From an uncultured Prevotella sp. (GTDB lineage Bacteria; Bacteroidota; Bacteroidia; Bacteroidales; Bacteroidaceae): a stretch of 64,000 nt of DNA. The stretch's first letter is position 1. Each line of letters starts with the position of its first letter. The position numbers and the translations under genes are program-made. The stretch lies in the NCBI GenBank assembly GCA_944321295.1, contig CALUKU010000002.1:1-64000 (forward strand). Reading direction: 5' to 3'. Positions 25,827-35,932 of this stretch are shown here, in pieces. The notes under the pieces are model-generated. The model worked only from the letters and a program-made list of their open reading frames with translations, was not told where the DNA came from and did not search any database.

Positions 25827-25949
25827 AGAGTTAAGGAGTTATGTAGTTAAGGAGTTAAGACAAATGCCCCGTCGGCTGTCTTTCAAGAAAAACGACATGT
25901 AAACTAATGTCTTAACTCCTTAACTCCAAAATAAGCTCCTTAACTCCCG
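25827..25949. repeat. TTAAGGAGTTA word-repeat inverted element
   Basis: Left words GAGTTAAGGAGTTATG and GTTAAGGAGTTAAGACAAATG (in overlapping units); right words ATGTCTTAACTCCTTAACTCC and CTCCTTAACTCCC. It fills the gap between the receptor and phosphoesterase genes, like 18681-18829 in the metal operon. Confidence 0.7.
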
Positions 25950-25955
25950 AAAAGA

Positions 25956-28739
25956 TTAGAAGTTCACTTTAAATCCGGCGTTGACCTTGGCTCCGTAATA
26001 CTCTACCTGCATCGTGCGGTCCTTCTCGCCCTGGTAGTAGCGCAGGGGCTGGTTGAGCAGGTTGTTGGCCTGGGCGTAGATGGTGAACTTCACGTTCTTG
26101 CCCCATGTGTAGCTGGCGTTGAGGTCGAGGTAGTTCACGGCGTCGTAGTAGCGGCGCAGGGCAGCCTCCTCTATGTACTCCTCGTCGTCCTGGAAGGCCG
26201 ACGTGTAGTTGTAAGACAGGCGCACGTTCAAGCCCCACTTGTCGAAGTAGAGTGACGCGTTGGCCATGTGTTCGGGCGAACCGGGCAGCGCCTGCTCGTC
26301 CTTGTCGCCGAAGGCAGACTTCACAATGTTGCTGTGGGTGTAAGTGTAGTTGCCGTAGAAGCCCAGGCAACGCAGTGCCGGAGAGATGAAGCCGAAGTCG
26401 CGCTGGAAGCCGATTTCAACTCCGAGCAGGTCGGCGTCGAAGGCGTTGAGCGGCTGGCTCACCTCTGCCTCGGCGTAGTTGCCGTAAGCCATGTCGCGCT
26501 TCAGGTTGACAGAATAGTCCTTGACGCGCTTGTAGAACACTGCCGCCGATACGAGACCGACGCTCTTGAAGTAGTATTCGCCCGACAGGTCGAAGTTGTG
26601 CGAGGTGATGGGCTTCAGGTCGGGGTTGCCCAGTGTGATTTCAACGGGCGACTCCTCGGTATTGTAAGATGCGTTGGCCACGAGGTGAGAGTATTTCGGA
26701 CGGGCCAGCGTCTTGGTGTAAGATGCGCGCACCTTGAGGTCGTCAGTAGCGTCCCACTTGACGAGGAAGCTCGGCAGCCAGCTTACGTAGTCGTTCTTGA
26801 ACTTGCCCGTGGGGTCGAGGGTTTCGTCTCCGTTCTCGTCGATATTCCAGTTGAAGCCGCTCGTTTCGAGGTTGGTGTACTCCATGCGGAGGCCTGCCAT
26901 GACGGTGAACTTGCGTCCGAGCTTCTGCGTGAAGCGCAGGTAGGCGGCGGTAACCTCCTCTGTTGCGTCATAGTCGCCTGCCGATTCCTCGAGCACCTGC
27001 TCGCCTCCGAGCAGCGCCCAGTCCTTCGCGTTGAACTGCTCGAGGTAGTCCTTGCTTACGAAGTCCATAGCCTTGTACTGGTCGCCGGGCATGAAGCCGT
27101 CGCGTATCTGCGATGTGTAATAGTTGGTGTAGTCGGTTCCGTAGATGCTTTCGTAACCGTCCTTGTAGTCGTAACACAGCACTTCCTTGGTCTTGTGCTT
27201 GTTGGTGTACTTGGCGCCGAACTTCAGCGAGTTGCCGAACAGGCCGCTTGCGAGGGGCAGCTCGAAGTCGACCTTGGCCTTCCACTCGTTCTCGCGTATC
27301 CATTCGTTGGCGTTTGTGAACTCGTCAACTTCCCAGTCGCCGTCGTGAACAGAGATGGGCGTTATGGCGTAAGGCTGGCGTCCGCCTTCATCCTCCATGT
27401 CGATGGTCATGTCCTTCTGCTTGATGGTGAAGTAACGCTCGTCGGGGCGGTCTTCGCTTGCACGCGAGTAAGAGGCCATCCAGTCCATCTGCAGGCGGTC
27501 CCACAGCAAGTGGTCGCCGCCGAGGGTGAAGTCCATCGTCTGCTGCAGCTCGAGGCGCGCGCCGCGGTTGTCCTTAGAGCCGGCCTTGGTCTGTATCTCG
27601 GTCTTCATCTCGCCGGCTCCGTCGGCCAGGTCCTTGTAGCTAACGCGGTAGCGGTTCTCCCAGTCGTTGCGGCGGTTGTAGATACCGTTGAAGTATATCT
27701 TGTTGTCGGCGTTGAAGTCGTAGTCCATCGAGAGCGAGTAGCTCTGGCGCTCGCGCGTCACATAGTACTGGCGCACCTCTGCGTCGGTGAGGACTACGTT
27801 GCCGTCGTCGTCGAGGTCGTACTCGAACTCGGTGTTGTCAGAACCGGCAGGCGAGTTCTGGTAAGATATGGCGGCCATTATGCCGAACTTGTCGTTGAAG
27901 AAGCGGTCGCCCCACGTAGCTCCGAGGTTGAGCTGCATCTTGTCGCTGATCCAGTTGTAGCCCGTGCCGGCCGTAACGTTGAACACGCGGCGGTAAGGGG
28001 TGTTCTTGGTGACGAGGTTGATGGCTCCGCCGATGGCGTCGCCGTCCATGTCGGCCGTAACGACCTTGTTGACCTCGATGGTCTGTATCATGTCGGCCGG
28101 TATGAGGTCGAGCTGCACGTTGCGGGCGTCGCCCTCGGCCGAGGGCAGGCGGTTGCCGTTAATGCTGACGCTGGTGAGGTCGGGCGACGTGCCGCGCACC
28201 TGTCCGAAGCGGGCCTCGCCCTGGTCATACTGCACATTGATACCGTTGATGCGCTTCAGGGCGTCGCCTATGTTAGAGTCGGGGAACTTTCCAACCTGGT
28301 CTGACGAAACGACGTTCGTAAGATTGAAGTTGTTCTTCTGCTGGCTCAGGGCGCGGCTCTGGCCGTGGAAGGCTCCCTTCACCTCGACGCCCTCAAGCTC
28401 AACGCCGTCGGAGAGCACGAAGTCGTGAACGGCCGTCTTGTTGTTGGCCACGGTCAGCGTCATCGTCTTAGGCTCGTAGCCCACGTAGGTCACCTTTACT
28501 GAATAGGTGCCGGGCTTCAGGTTTACCAACGAGTAATAGCCGTTGACGTCGCTGACGACGCCCGTGTGCAGGCTCTCAATCATTACCGAAGCGCCGGGGA
28601 GCACTTGGTTCTGTGAGTCGACGATGCGGCCGCGTATCACGCCGAGGCTCGCGTCGTTTGAGTCAGTGGCGGCCGCCGCCGTTCCGGCGAACATCGCAGC
28701 CAAGCAAAACATGGATAGTTTCCTGTAACTTTTTCTCAT
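25956..28739 (-). CDS. TonB-dependent outer-membrane receptor with carboxypeptidase-regulatory-like domain
   Basis: Energy-coupled outer-membrane importer, 927 residues from ATG 28739. Order: signal peptide ('MRKSYRKLSMFCLAAMFAGTAAA'), CarboxypepD_reg-like domain ('GVIRGRIVDSQNQVLPGASVMIE' region, about 35-110), plug with 'VSSDQVGKFPDSNIGDALKRINGI' (about 145-170) and 'VRGTSPDLTSVSINGNRLP', then a 22-strand barrel ending in the aromatic 'KVNAGFKVNF'. It is of the stand-alone (Oar/TonB_dep_Rec) type without a SusD partner, so not a typical glycan PUL receptor. An in-frame start ten codons upstream is less likely because it precedes the signal peptide. Confidence 0.92.
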   Translation of the reverse strand: MRKSYRKLSMFCLAAMFAGTAAAATDSNDASLGVIRGRIVDSQNQVLPGASVMIESLHTGVVSDVNGYYSLVNLKPGTYSVKVTYVGYEPKTMTLTVANNKTAVHDFVLSDGVELEGVEVKGAFHGQSRALSQQKNNFNLTNVVSSDQVGKFPDSNIGDALKRINGINVQYDQGEARFGQVRGTSPDLTSVSINGNRLPSAEGDARNVQLDLIPADMIQTIEVNKVVTADMDGDAIGGAINLVTKNTPYRRVFNVTAGTGYNWISDKMQLNLGATWGDRFFNDKFGIMAAISYQNSPAGSDNTEFEYDLDDDGNVVLTDAEVRQYYVTRERQSYSLSMDYDFNADNKIYFNGIYNRRNDWENRYRVSYKDLADGAGEMKTEIQTKAGSKDNRGARLELQQTMDFTLGGDHLLWDRLQMDWMASYSRASEDRPDERYFTIKQKDMTIDMEDEGGRQPYAITPISVHDGDWEVDEFTNANEWIRENEWKAKVDFELPLASGLFGNSLKFGAKYTNKHKTKEVLCYDYKDGYESIYGTDYTNYYTSQIRDGFMPGDQYKAMDFVSKDYLEQFNAKDWALLGGEQVLEESAGDYDATEEVTAAYLRFTQKLGRKFTVMAGLRMEYTNLETSGFNWNIDENGDETLDPTGKFKNDYVSWLPSFLVKWDATDDLKVRASYTKTLARPKYSHLVANASYNTEESPVEITLGNPDLKPITSHNFDLSGEYYFKSVGLVSAAVFYKRVKDYSVNLKRDMAYGNYAEAEVSQPLNAFDADLLGVEIGFQRDFGFISPALRCLGFYGNYTYTHSNIVKSAFGDKDEQALPGSPEHMANASLYFDKWGLNVRLSYNYTSAFQDDEEYIEEAALRRYYDAVNYLDLNASYTWGKNVKFTIYAQANNLLNQPLRYYQGEKDRTMQVEYYGAKVNAGFKVNF

Positions 28740-28904
28740 AAAACTTATATAATGATTTGACTGGTGCAAAGGTCTGACTTTTGTGTTACACGCACGTTAC
28801 ACGGACTTTGTCTTTGTCTTAACATTCAATTACAAAGTTGTTACAGGATGTGAAAACGCCTCTGCGCGGCAACCGTCCGGCCGCCGTGCAGCGGCGCCGG
28901 GGCA

Positions 28905-28944
28905 CGAAAAAACCGGCCGGGCGCACGTGGCGTCCCGGCCGGTT
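28905..28944 (-). terminator. Terminator of the fumarate reductase operon
   Basis: Stem ACCGGCCGGG / CCCGGCCGGT (arms about 28912-28921 and 28934-28943), followed on the minus strand by a TTTTTT run (plus 28907-28912). It lies 34 bases past the frdB stop. Confidence 0.85.
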
Positions 28945-28977
28945 AACAGCTATTTGACGTTAGCCTTGCGGCTGTTA

Positions 28978-29733
28978 TCAGTCGTTGAGCTTAGCCTTGA
29001 TGAACTCGCGGTTCAGGCGGGCGATGTTGGCTATCGACTCGTTCTTCGGGCACTCGGCCTCGCAGGCACGGGTGTTGGTGCAGTTGCCGAAGCCGAGCTC
29101 TTCCATCTTCATCACCATAGCCTTAGCACGCTTTGCGGCCTCGGGGCGTCCCTGGGGCAGCAGGGCGAGCTGGCTGACCTTAGAGCTGACGAAGAGCATT
29201 GCCGAACCGTTCTTGCAGGCTGCCACGCAGGCGCCGCAACCGATGCACGTAGCGCAGTCCATAGCCTCGTCGGCGGCCTCCTTCGGTATGAGGATGGCGT
29301 TGGCGTCCTGAGGCTGGCCGGTGCGTACGCTGACGTATCCGCCGGCCTGCATGATCTTGTCGAACGCGCCGCGGTCAACCATGCAGTCCTTGATTACGGG
29401 GAAGGCGGCCGAACGCCACGGCTCTACGGTGATTACGTCGCCGTCGTTGAAGCGGCGCATGTAGAGCTGGCAGGTGGTAGCGCCCGTGGCCGGTCCGTGG
29501 GGATGGCCGTTGATGTAGAGCGAGCACATGCCGCAGATACCCTCGCGGCAGTCATGGTCGAAGACGAACGGCTCCTTGCCGTCCTCGATGAGCTGCTCGT
29601 TCAGAATGTCCAACATCTCGAGGAATGAGGTGTCCGTGGGGATGTCCTTCATCTCAAACGTGTCAAAATGACCTTTTGCCTTAGGCCCGTTCTGGCGCCA
29701 GACCTTCAGCGTGAAACTTATGTTTTTTTCCAT
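28978..29733 (-). CDS. frdB: Fumarate reductase/succinate dehydrogenase iron-sulfur subunit
   Basis: Electron-transfer subunit that carries electrons from quinol to the flavoprotein, 251 residues. The [2Fe-2S] ligands are in '[15 protein letters not shown]' (about 65-77) and 'TTCQLYM'. The C-terminal clusters are in '[15 protein letters not shown]' (about 153) and '[16 protein letters not shown]' (about 207). The enzyme runs fumarate respiration in anaerobic Bacteroidales and makes succinate; it can run in reverse. Third gene of the frdCAB operon, 34 bases after frdA. Confidence 0.95.
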   Translation of the reverse strand: MEKNISFTLKVWRQNGPKAKGHFDTFEMKDIPTDTSFLEMLDILNEQLIEDGKEPFVFDHDCREGICGMCSLYINGHPHGPATGATTCQLYMRRFNDGDVITVEPWRSAAFPVIKDCMVDRGAFDKIMQAGGYVSVRTGQPQDANAILIPKEAADEAMDCATCIGCGACVAACKNGSAMLFVSSKVSQLALLPQGRPEAAKRAKAMVMKMEELGFGNCTNTRACEAECPKNESIANIARLNREFIKAKLND

Positions 29734-29767
29734 TGTTCTGTAATTTAATAACCGATAGACTGGTCAA

Positions 29768-31750
<1,983 letters not shown>

Positions 31751-31789
31751 AACAATTATGAATTATGCATTATTAATTATGAATTTTAA

Positions 31790-32467
31790 TTACCACATGC
31801 TGGGAGCTATTCCGAAAGCGAAGGCCAGCACTACCACGAGGAAGCCGAGCATGAGCAGCGTGGTGTAAACCTGTCCGATGACCTTCCAGCGGTTGAACCA
31901 CACCTTGCCGTTCCAGCCGAAAGTCTGCATGGCGCTCCAGAAACCGTGAGAGAGGTGGAACCAGATGGCCACGAGCCAGATGATGTAGAGCACTACGTAA
32001 ACCGGGCACGAGAACGTGTCGAGGATGTAGGCGAAGCCGTCTGACGGCAGGTGGGGCACTGCGATACCGGTCAACTCGGCGAACATCATGTTGTACCAGA
32101 AGTTGAACAGGTGGAGCAGCAGGCCCAAGAGCACGATGATGCCCAGCACGAGCATGTTCTGCGAAGCCCACTCTACCTTTGCCGGACGGGCGGTCACGGC
32201 GTAACGCTCCTCGCCGCGGGCGCGACGGTTCTGCATGGTGAGCAGGAACGCGTACACGATGTGGATTACTGCCAGGGCGGCCAAGGCCAGCGTAGCCACG
32301 AGCGCGTACCAGTTAGCCCCGAGGAACTCACACACTGCGTTGTAAGCTTCACCCGAGATGAGAGCCACTAAGTTCATTGACATGTGGAACGTCAAGAACA
32401 GGATAAGCGCGACGCCCGTTACGGACATCACCACTTTCCTTCCGATTGATGAATTACATAACCACAT
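31790..32467 (-). CDS. frdC: Fumarate reductase/succinate dehydrogenase cytochrome b subunit
   Basis: Membrane anchor that binds heme b and quinone, 225 residues from ATG 32467, with five transmembrane segments ('VVMSVTGVALILFLTFHMSMNL', 'LALAALAVIHIVYAFLL', 'MLVLGIIVLLGLLLHLFNF', 'YVVLYIIWLVAIWFHLSHG', 'LLMLGFLVVVLAFAFG'). Heme-ligand histidines are candidates in 'TFHMSMN', 'LAVIHIVYA', 'LLHLFNF' and 'WFHLSHGFW'. The frame upstream to 32785 is open, but it reads through a repeat and regulatory DNA and lacks homology, so I reject that extension. First gene of the operon. Confidence 0.94.
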   Translation of the reverse strand: MWLCNSSIGRKVVMSVTGVALILFLTFHMSMNLVALISGEAYNAVCEFLGANWYALVATLALAALAVIHIVYAFLLTMQNRRARGEERYAVTARPAKVEWASQNMLVLGIIVLLGLLLHLFNFWYNMMFAELTGIAVPHLPSDGFAYILDTFSCPVYVVLYIIWLVAIWFHLSHGFWSAMQTFGWNGKVWFNRWKVIGQVYTTLLMLGFLVVVLAFAFGIAPSMW

Positions 32468-32554
32468 AAATGATTGAAAATTTAAAGTATTAAATGAAAT
32501 TGTTAATAATGTCGCACAAAGCCGCGTCCCCTCTGCGCGCGGCACGGCCACACG

Positions 32555-32785
32555 CCGCGCCCTATACCTTATTATAGGTATGCAGGCGCGTGTTGGGTGT
32601 GCAAATATACTCCATTTTGATGATAAATCAAAGTATTTACCCGAAAATTCGATTTTAATGCTTACTTTTGCGGCGTAAAGAGCAGACAAGCGGACAAGTA
32701 ACAAGCAGACAAGGAGATTTGCCTTGCCGACGCGTACGGAGAAAAACGAATCTCCTCGTCTGCTCGTCTGCTCGTAACTTGTCAA
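32555..32785. repeat. Regulatory gap between frdC and mnmG with dyad and GCAGACAAG word repeat
   Basis: Contains a dyad ATACCT-TATTAT-AGGTAT (32564-32581) with partial outer complementarity (CGCGCC / GGCGCG), and a plus-strand -7 box TACTTTTG (32663-32670) for mnmG. At 32681-32730 are GCAGACAAG words, with inverted forms TCGTCTGCTCGTC at 32755-32785 just before the start codon. No gene is seen in 32468-32794. Confidence 0.5.
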
Positions 32786-32794
32786 CTAAAAAAG

Positions 32795-34666
32795 ATGATT
32801 TTACACTACGACGTTATCGTTATCGGAGGCGGGCACGCGGGCTGTGAGGCCGCCGCGGCCGCCGCGGGCATGGGCGCGCGGACGTGCCTCGTGACCATGG
32901 ACATGAACAAGATTGCGCAGATGAGCTGCAACCCCGCCGTGGGCGGCATTGCCAAGGGCCAGATTGTGCGCGAGATTGACGCCCTGGGCGGGCACATGGG
33001 CCTCGTCACCGACAAGACGGCCATACAGTTCCGCATGCTCAACCGCTCGAAAGGCCCCGCCGTGTGGAGCCCCCGCGCCCAGTGCGACCGCGGCAAGTTC
33101 ATCTGGCAGTGGCGCTCCGTGCTCGACCGCACCGACGGCCTCGACATCTGGCAGGACCAGGCCGAGGAGCTGATGGTAGAGCGGGGCGAGGCCGTGGGCG
33201 TCAAGACGGTGTGGGGCGTGGAGCTGCGGGCAAAGAGCGTGGTGCTGACGGCCGGCACCTTCCTCAACGGCCTGCTGCACATAGGCCGCCGCAGCCTGCC
33301 GGGCGGACGCATAGCCGAGCCGGCCGTCGAGCGGCTCACCGCGAGCATGACGCGCCACGGCATAACGGCCGGACGGATGAAGACGGGCACGCCCGTGCGC
33401 ATAGACCGCCGCTCGGTACACTTCGAGGACATGGAGATACAGGAGGGCGAGCAGGGCTACCACGCCTTCAGTTTCATGTCGGAGGGCAGGCCGCTCAAGC
33501 AGCTGCCCTGCTGGACGTGCTACACCAACCCCGACGTGCACGACGTGCTGCGCTCGGGCCTGGCCGACTCGCCCCTGTACAACGGCCAGATACAGAGCAT
33601 AGGGCCGCGCTACTGCCCCTCGATAGAAACGAAGCTCGTCACCTTCCCCGACAAGCAGCAGCACCCCCTCTTCCTCGAGCCCGAGGGCGAGGACACCAAC
33701 GAGATGTACCTCAACGGCTTCTCGTCGTCAATGCCGATGGACGTGCAGATCAGCGCGCTCAGAAGGATACCCGCCCTGCGCGACGCCCGCGTCTACCGCC
33801 CGGGCTACGCCATAGAGTACGACTTCTTCGACCCGACGCAGCTGCGCCACACCCTTGAGTCGAAGATTGTGCCGGGCCTCTTCCTTGCCGGACAGGTGAA
33901 CGGCACCACCGGCTACGAGGAGGCCGCCGGCCAAGGACTGATAGCCGGCGTTAACGCCGCGCTGCGCTGCACGGGCGGCAAGACATTCACCCTCGGCCGC
34001 GACGAGGCTTACATCGGCGTGCTCATCGACGACCTCGTGACGAAAGGCGTAGACGAACCTTACCGCATGTTCACCAGCCGGGCCGAATACCGCATACTGC
34101 TGCGACAGGACGACGCCGACGCCCGCCTCACCGAGAAGGCTTACCGGCTGGGCCTCGCCACGCGCCGCCGCTACGACTGGTGGACGGAGAAGAAGGAAGC
34201 CGTCGGCCGCATCATTGACCTATGCGCCCGCACGGCGGTGAAACCGCACGACATCAACCCCGCGCTCGAAGCTCTGGGCACGACGCCGCTGCGCGAGGGA
34301 TGCAGGATAGCCGACCTCGTGGCGCGCCCGCAGCTCTCGCTCGACAAGCTGGCCGAGCTGCTGCCGACGCTGCGCGAGGCGTTGGAATCGCTGCCTAACC
34401 GCAAGGAGGAGATAACCGAGGCCGCAGAAATCAAGATGAAATATAAGGGCTACATCGAGCGCGAACGCCTCGTGGCCGAAAAGATGCGCCGACTGGAGAG
34501 CATAAAAATTCGCGGGCATTTCCATTACTCGGAGATGCAGCAGCTGTCGACCGAAGCACGGCAGAAGCTCGAAAAAATCGACCCCGAAACCCTTGCCCAG
34601 GCAAGCCGCATACCGGGCGTATCGCCGAGCGACATTAACATCATGCTGGTGCTGATGAAGCGATAA
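32795..34666 (+). CDS. mnmG: tRNA uridine-34 carboxymethylaminomethyl modification enzyme MnmG (GidA)
   Basis: FAD-dependent subunit that, with MnmE, adds the cmnm5 group to wobble U34 of several tRNAs. It has 623 residues, normal length. The FAD-binding 'DVIVIGGGHAGCEAAAAAAGMG' is at the N-terminus; the family signatures 'GRMKTGTPVRIDRRSV' and 'GTTGYEEAAGQGLIAGVNAAL' are present, and the C-terminal helical domain begins after 'DDADARLTEKAYRLG'. The gene often lies near the origin or chromosome-partition region in bacteria. Here a parS-like site begins 11 bases after its stop. Confidence 0.97.
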   Translation: MILHYDVIVIGGGHAGCEAAAAAAGMGARTCLVTMDMNKIAQMSCNPAVGGIAKGQIVREIDALGGHMGLVTDKTAIQFRMLNRSKGPAVWSPRAQCDRGKFIWQWRSVLDRTDGLDIWQDQAEELMVERGEAVGVKTVWGVELRAKSVVLTAGTFLNGLLHIGRRSLPGGRIAEPAVERLTASMTRHGITAGRMKTGTPVRIDRRSVHFEDMEIQEGEQGYHAFSFMSEGRPLKQLPCWTCYTNPDVHDVLRSGLADSPLYNGQIQSIGPRYCPSIETKLVTFPDKQQHPLFLEPEGEDTNEMYLNGFSSSMPMDVQISALRRIPALRDARVYRPGYAIEYDFFDPTQLRHTLESKIVPGLFLAGQVNGTTGYEEAAGQGLIAGVNAALRCTGGKTFTLGRDEAYIGVLIDDLVTKGVDEPYRMFTSRAEYRILLRQDDADARLTEKAYRLGLATRRRYDWWTEKKEAVGRIIDLCARTAVKPHDINPALEALGTTPLREGCRIADLVARPQLSLDKLAELLPTLREALESLPNRKEEITEAAEIKMKYKGYIERERLVAEKMRRLESIKIRGHFHYSEMQQLSTEARQKLEKIDPETLAQASRIPGVSPSDINIMLVLMKR

Positions 34667-34676
34667 GCGTGACACA

Positions 34677-34692
34677 TGTTTCACGTGAAACA
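34677..34692. promoter_or_regulatory. parS-like ParB-binding site 1
   Basis: TGTTTCACGTGAAACA is a perfect 16-base palindrome identical to a parS variant recognised by chromosomal ParB proteins. It lies just downstream of mnmG. A second near-identical site is at 35877-35892. Confidence 0.85.
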
Positions 34693-34845
34693 ATTTGAGG
34701 ATTTTTTGTTAAGCGCAAGCGTTGGAACCGACTGATTAATAGCAACATACAGCGGCGGCCCACAACTTAGCTTCAACCTAAAACCTGACGGGTTTCACGA
34801 TGGAAACGGGCGTTAAGCGCAGCCGCAACGCCCCACCCCGCCCCG

Positions 34846-35110
34846 CCTCACGGCCCCTTGCCGGCAACCCCGCAAGAGGCTACGAACGGCCCGCCGAAAG
34901 GCGGCAAACAAAAGGCCGTCAAACGCCCTGCAATAAGCGGCCTTTCAGACGGCGAAAGGCGGCAAACGGCAACGCAAAAGACGGCCGATTAAACAGCCCT
35001 TAATTAAATGGGCAAACCTGCCACGTTCGGGCTTACCGGCTTACGCGGCACATACGGCCCATCAGGCTCATCAGTCTTATTCGGCCCATCCGGCCCATTC
35101 GGCCTATCAG
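34846..35110. repeat. GC-rich repeat copy f and CGGCCCATCAGG word repeats
   Basis: 34846-34995 contains GCCGAAAGGCGGCAAAC, AAAGGCCGTC, GCGGCCTTTC and GGCGAAAGGCGGCAAACGG units. 35020-35110 contains GGCCCATCAGGCTCATCAG-like words. Between mnmG and apt (34667-35162, 496 bases) I see parS and repeats but no gene; the short open frame at 34800-35003 is repeat. Confidence 0.6.
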
Positions 35111-35162
35111 CCCCACCAAACCACAGCAAACAATAAAAACAACCAATCTATAATTAACAACG

Positions 35163-35693
35163 ATGAACAACAAGACATTGCTGGAAAACCTGAGGTGCAT
35201 ACCCGATTTTCCGAAGAAAGGAATCAACTTCAGAGATGTTACCACCCTCTTCTCTAACCCCGAATGTCTGCAGATAATGGAGGACGAGCTTTACGACCTC
35301 TATAAGGACAAGGGCATAACGAAGATTGTGGGCATTGAGAGCCGCGGCTTCATCATGTCGTCGGCCCTGGCCGTAAGACTGCACGCGGGCGTCGTGCTCT
35401 GCCGAAAGCCCGGCAAACTGCCCGGCGAAACCATCCAGGAGAGCTACGCCAAGGAGTACGGCACGGACACCATCGAGATACACAAGGACTCGATAACGCC
35501 CGACGACGTCGTCCTGCTGCACGACGACCTGCTGGCCACGGGCGGCACGATGAAGGCCGCCTACGACCTCGTGAAGAAGTTCAACCCCAAGAAAATCTAC
35601 GTCAACTTCATCATAGAGCTGACGCGCGAGGGCCTGCACGGCCGCGACAACTTCGGCAACGACACTGAGATAACCACGCTGCTGAAAGTGTAA
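35163..35693 (+). CDS. apt: Adenine phosphoribosyltransferase
   Basis: Purine salvage: adenine plus PRPP gives AMP and pyrophosphate. It has 176 residues, typical of the family. The PRPP-binding motif is 'VVLLHDDLLATGGTMKAAYDL' (about 119-138), and the N-terminal substrate region is 'IPDFPKKGINFRDVTTLFSN'. 'GIESRGFIMSSALAVRL' is the adenine hood segment. It lies in the mnmG-apt-uvrC-dtd-mazG-deoC string, a synteny I know from Bacteroidales. It is flanked by the two parS-like sites. Confidence 0.96.
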   Translation: MNNKTLLENLRCIPDFPKKGINFRDVTTLFSNPECLQIMEDELYDLYKDKGITKIVGIESRGFIMSSALAVRLHAGVVLCRKPGKLPGETIQESYAKEYGTDTIEIHKDSITPDDVVLLHDDLLATGGTMKAAYDLVKKFNPKKIYVNFIIELTREGLHGRDNFGNDTEITTLLKV

Positions 35694-35698
35694 TCCTT

Positions 35699-35875
35699 TT
35701 AAGCAGACAAGTGACGAGCAGACAAGCAGACGAGAAAATTTGCTTAGTAAACAAGCAGACAATAAAAAGGGAACAAGCAAAAAAGGAAAAAACAACAATT
35801 ATAAACAAAATAAATAACCGACAGAGCAAGCCTCCTTGTCTGCTTGTCACTTGTCTGCTTGTCTGCTGTCATTTA
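35699..35875. repeat. GCAGACAAG word-repeat inverted element
   Basis: AAGCAGACAAGTGACGAGC-type words at 35701-35735 and the inverted CTTGTCTGCTTGTCACTTG words at 35833-35868, with an AT-rich centre. It would fold into a long imperfect hairpin between apt and uvrC. Confidence 0.7.
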
Positions 35876-35876
35876 A

Positions 35877-35892
35877 AGTTTCACGTGAAACA
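35877..35892. promoter_or_regulatory. parS-like ParB-binding site 2
   Basis: AGTTTCACGTGAAACA: 15 of 16 bases match site 1, and the inner 14 bases form a perfect palindrome. It lies 40 bases before the uvrC start and 1.2 kb from site 1. Confidence 0.8.
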
Positions 35893-35932
35893 TTATTCTT
35901 GAAAAACCCTTTGTACAAAGCACTTACGCCTC

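Noticed and set aside
26268-28304. 678-residue plus-strand frame opposite the TonB receptor
   Set aside because: Low-complexity Val/Leu/Glu/His composition; the receptor on the other strand is unmistakable.
31790-32785. 331-residue form of the fumarate reductase cytochrome subunit
   Set aside because: The first 106 residues come from regulatory and repeat DNA; family members start at MWLCNSSIGRK-like sequence (ATG 32467).
34800-35003. 67-residue frame between mnmG and apt
   Set aside because: Composed of GC-rich repeat units; no homology or promoter.
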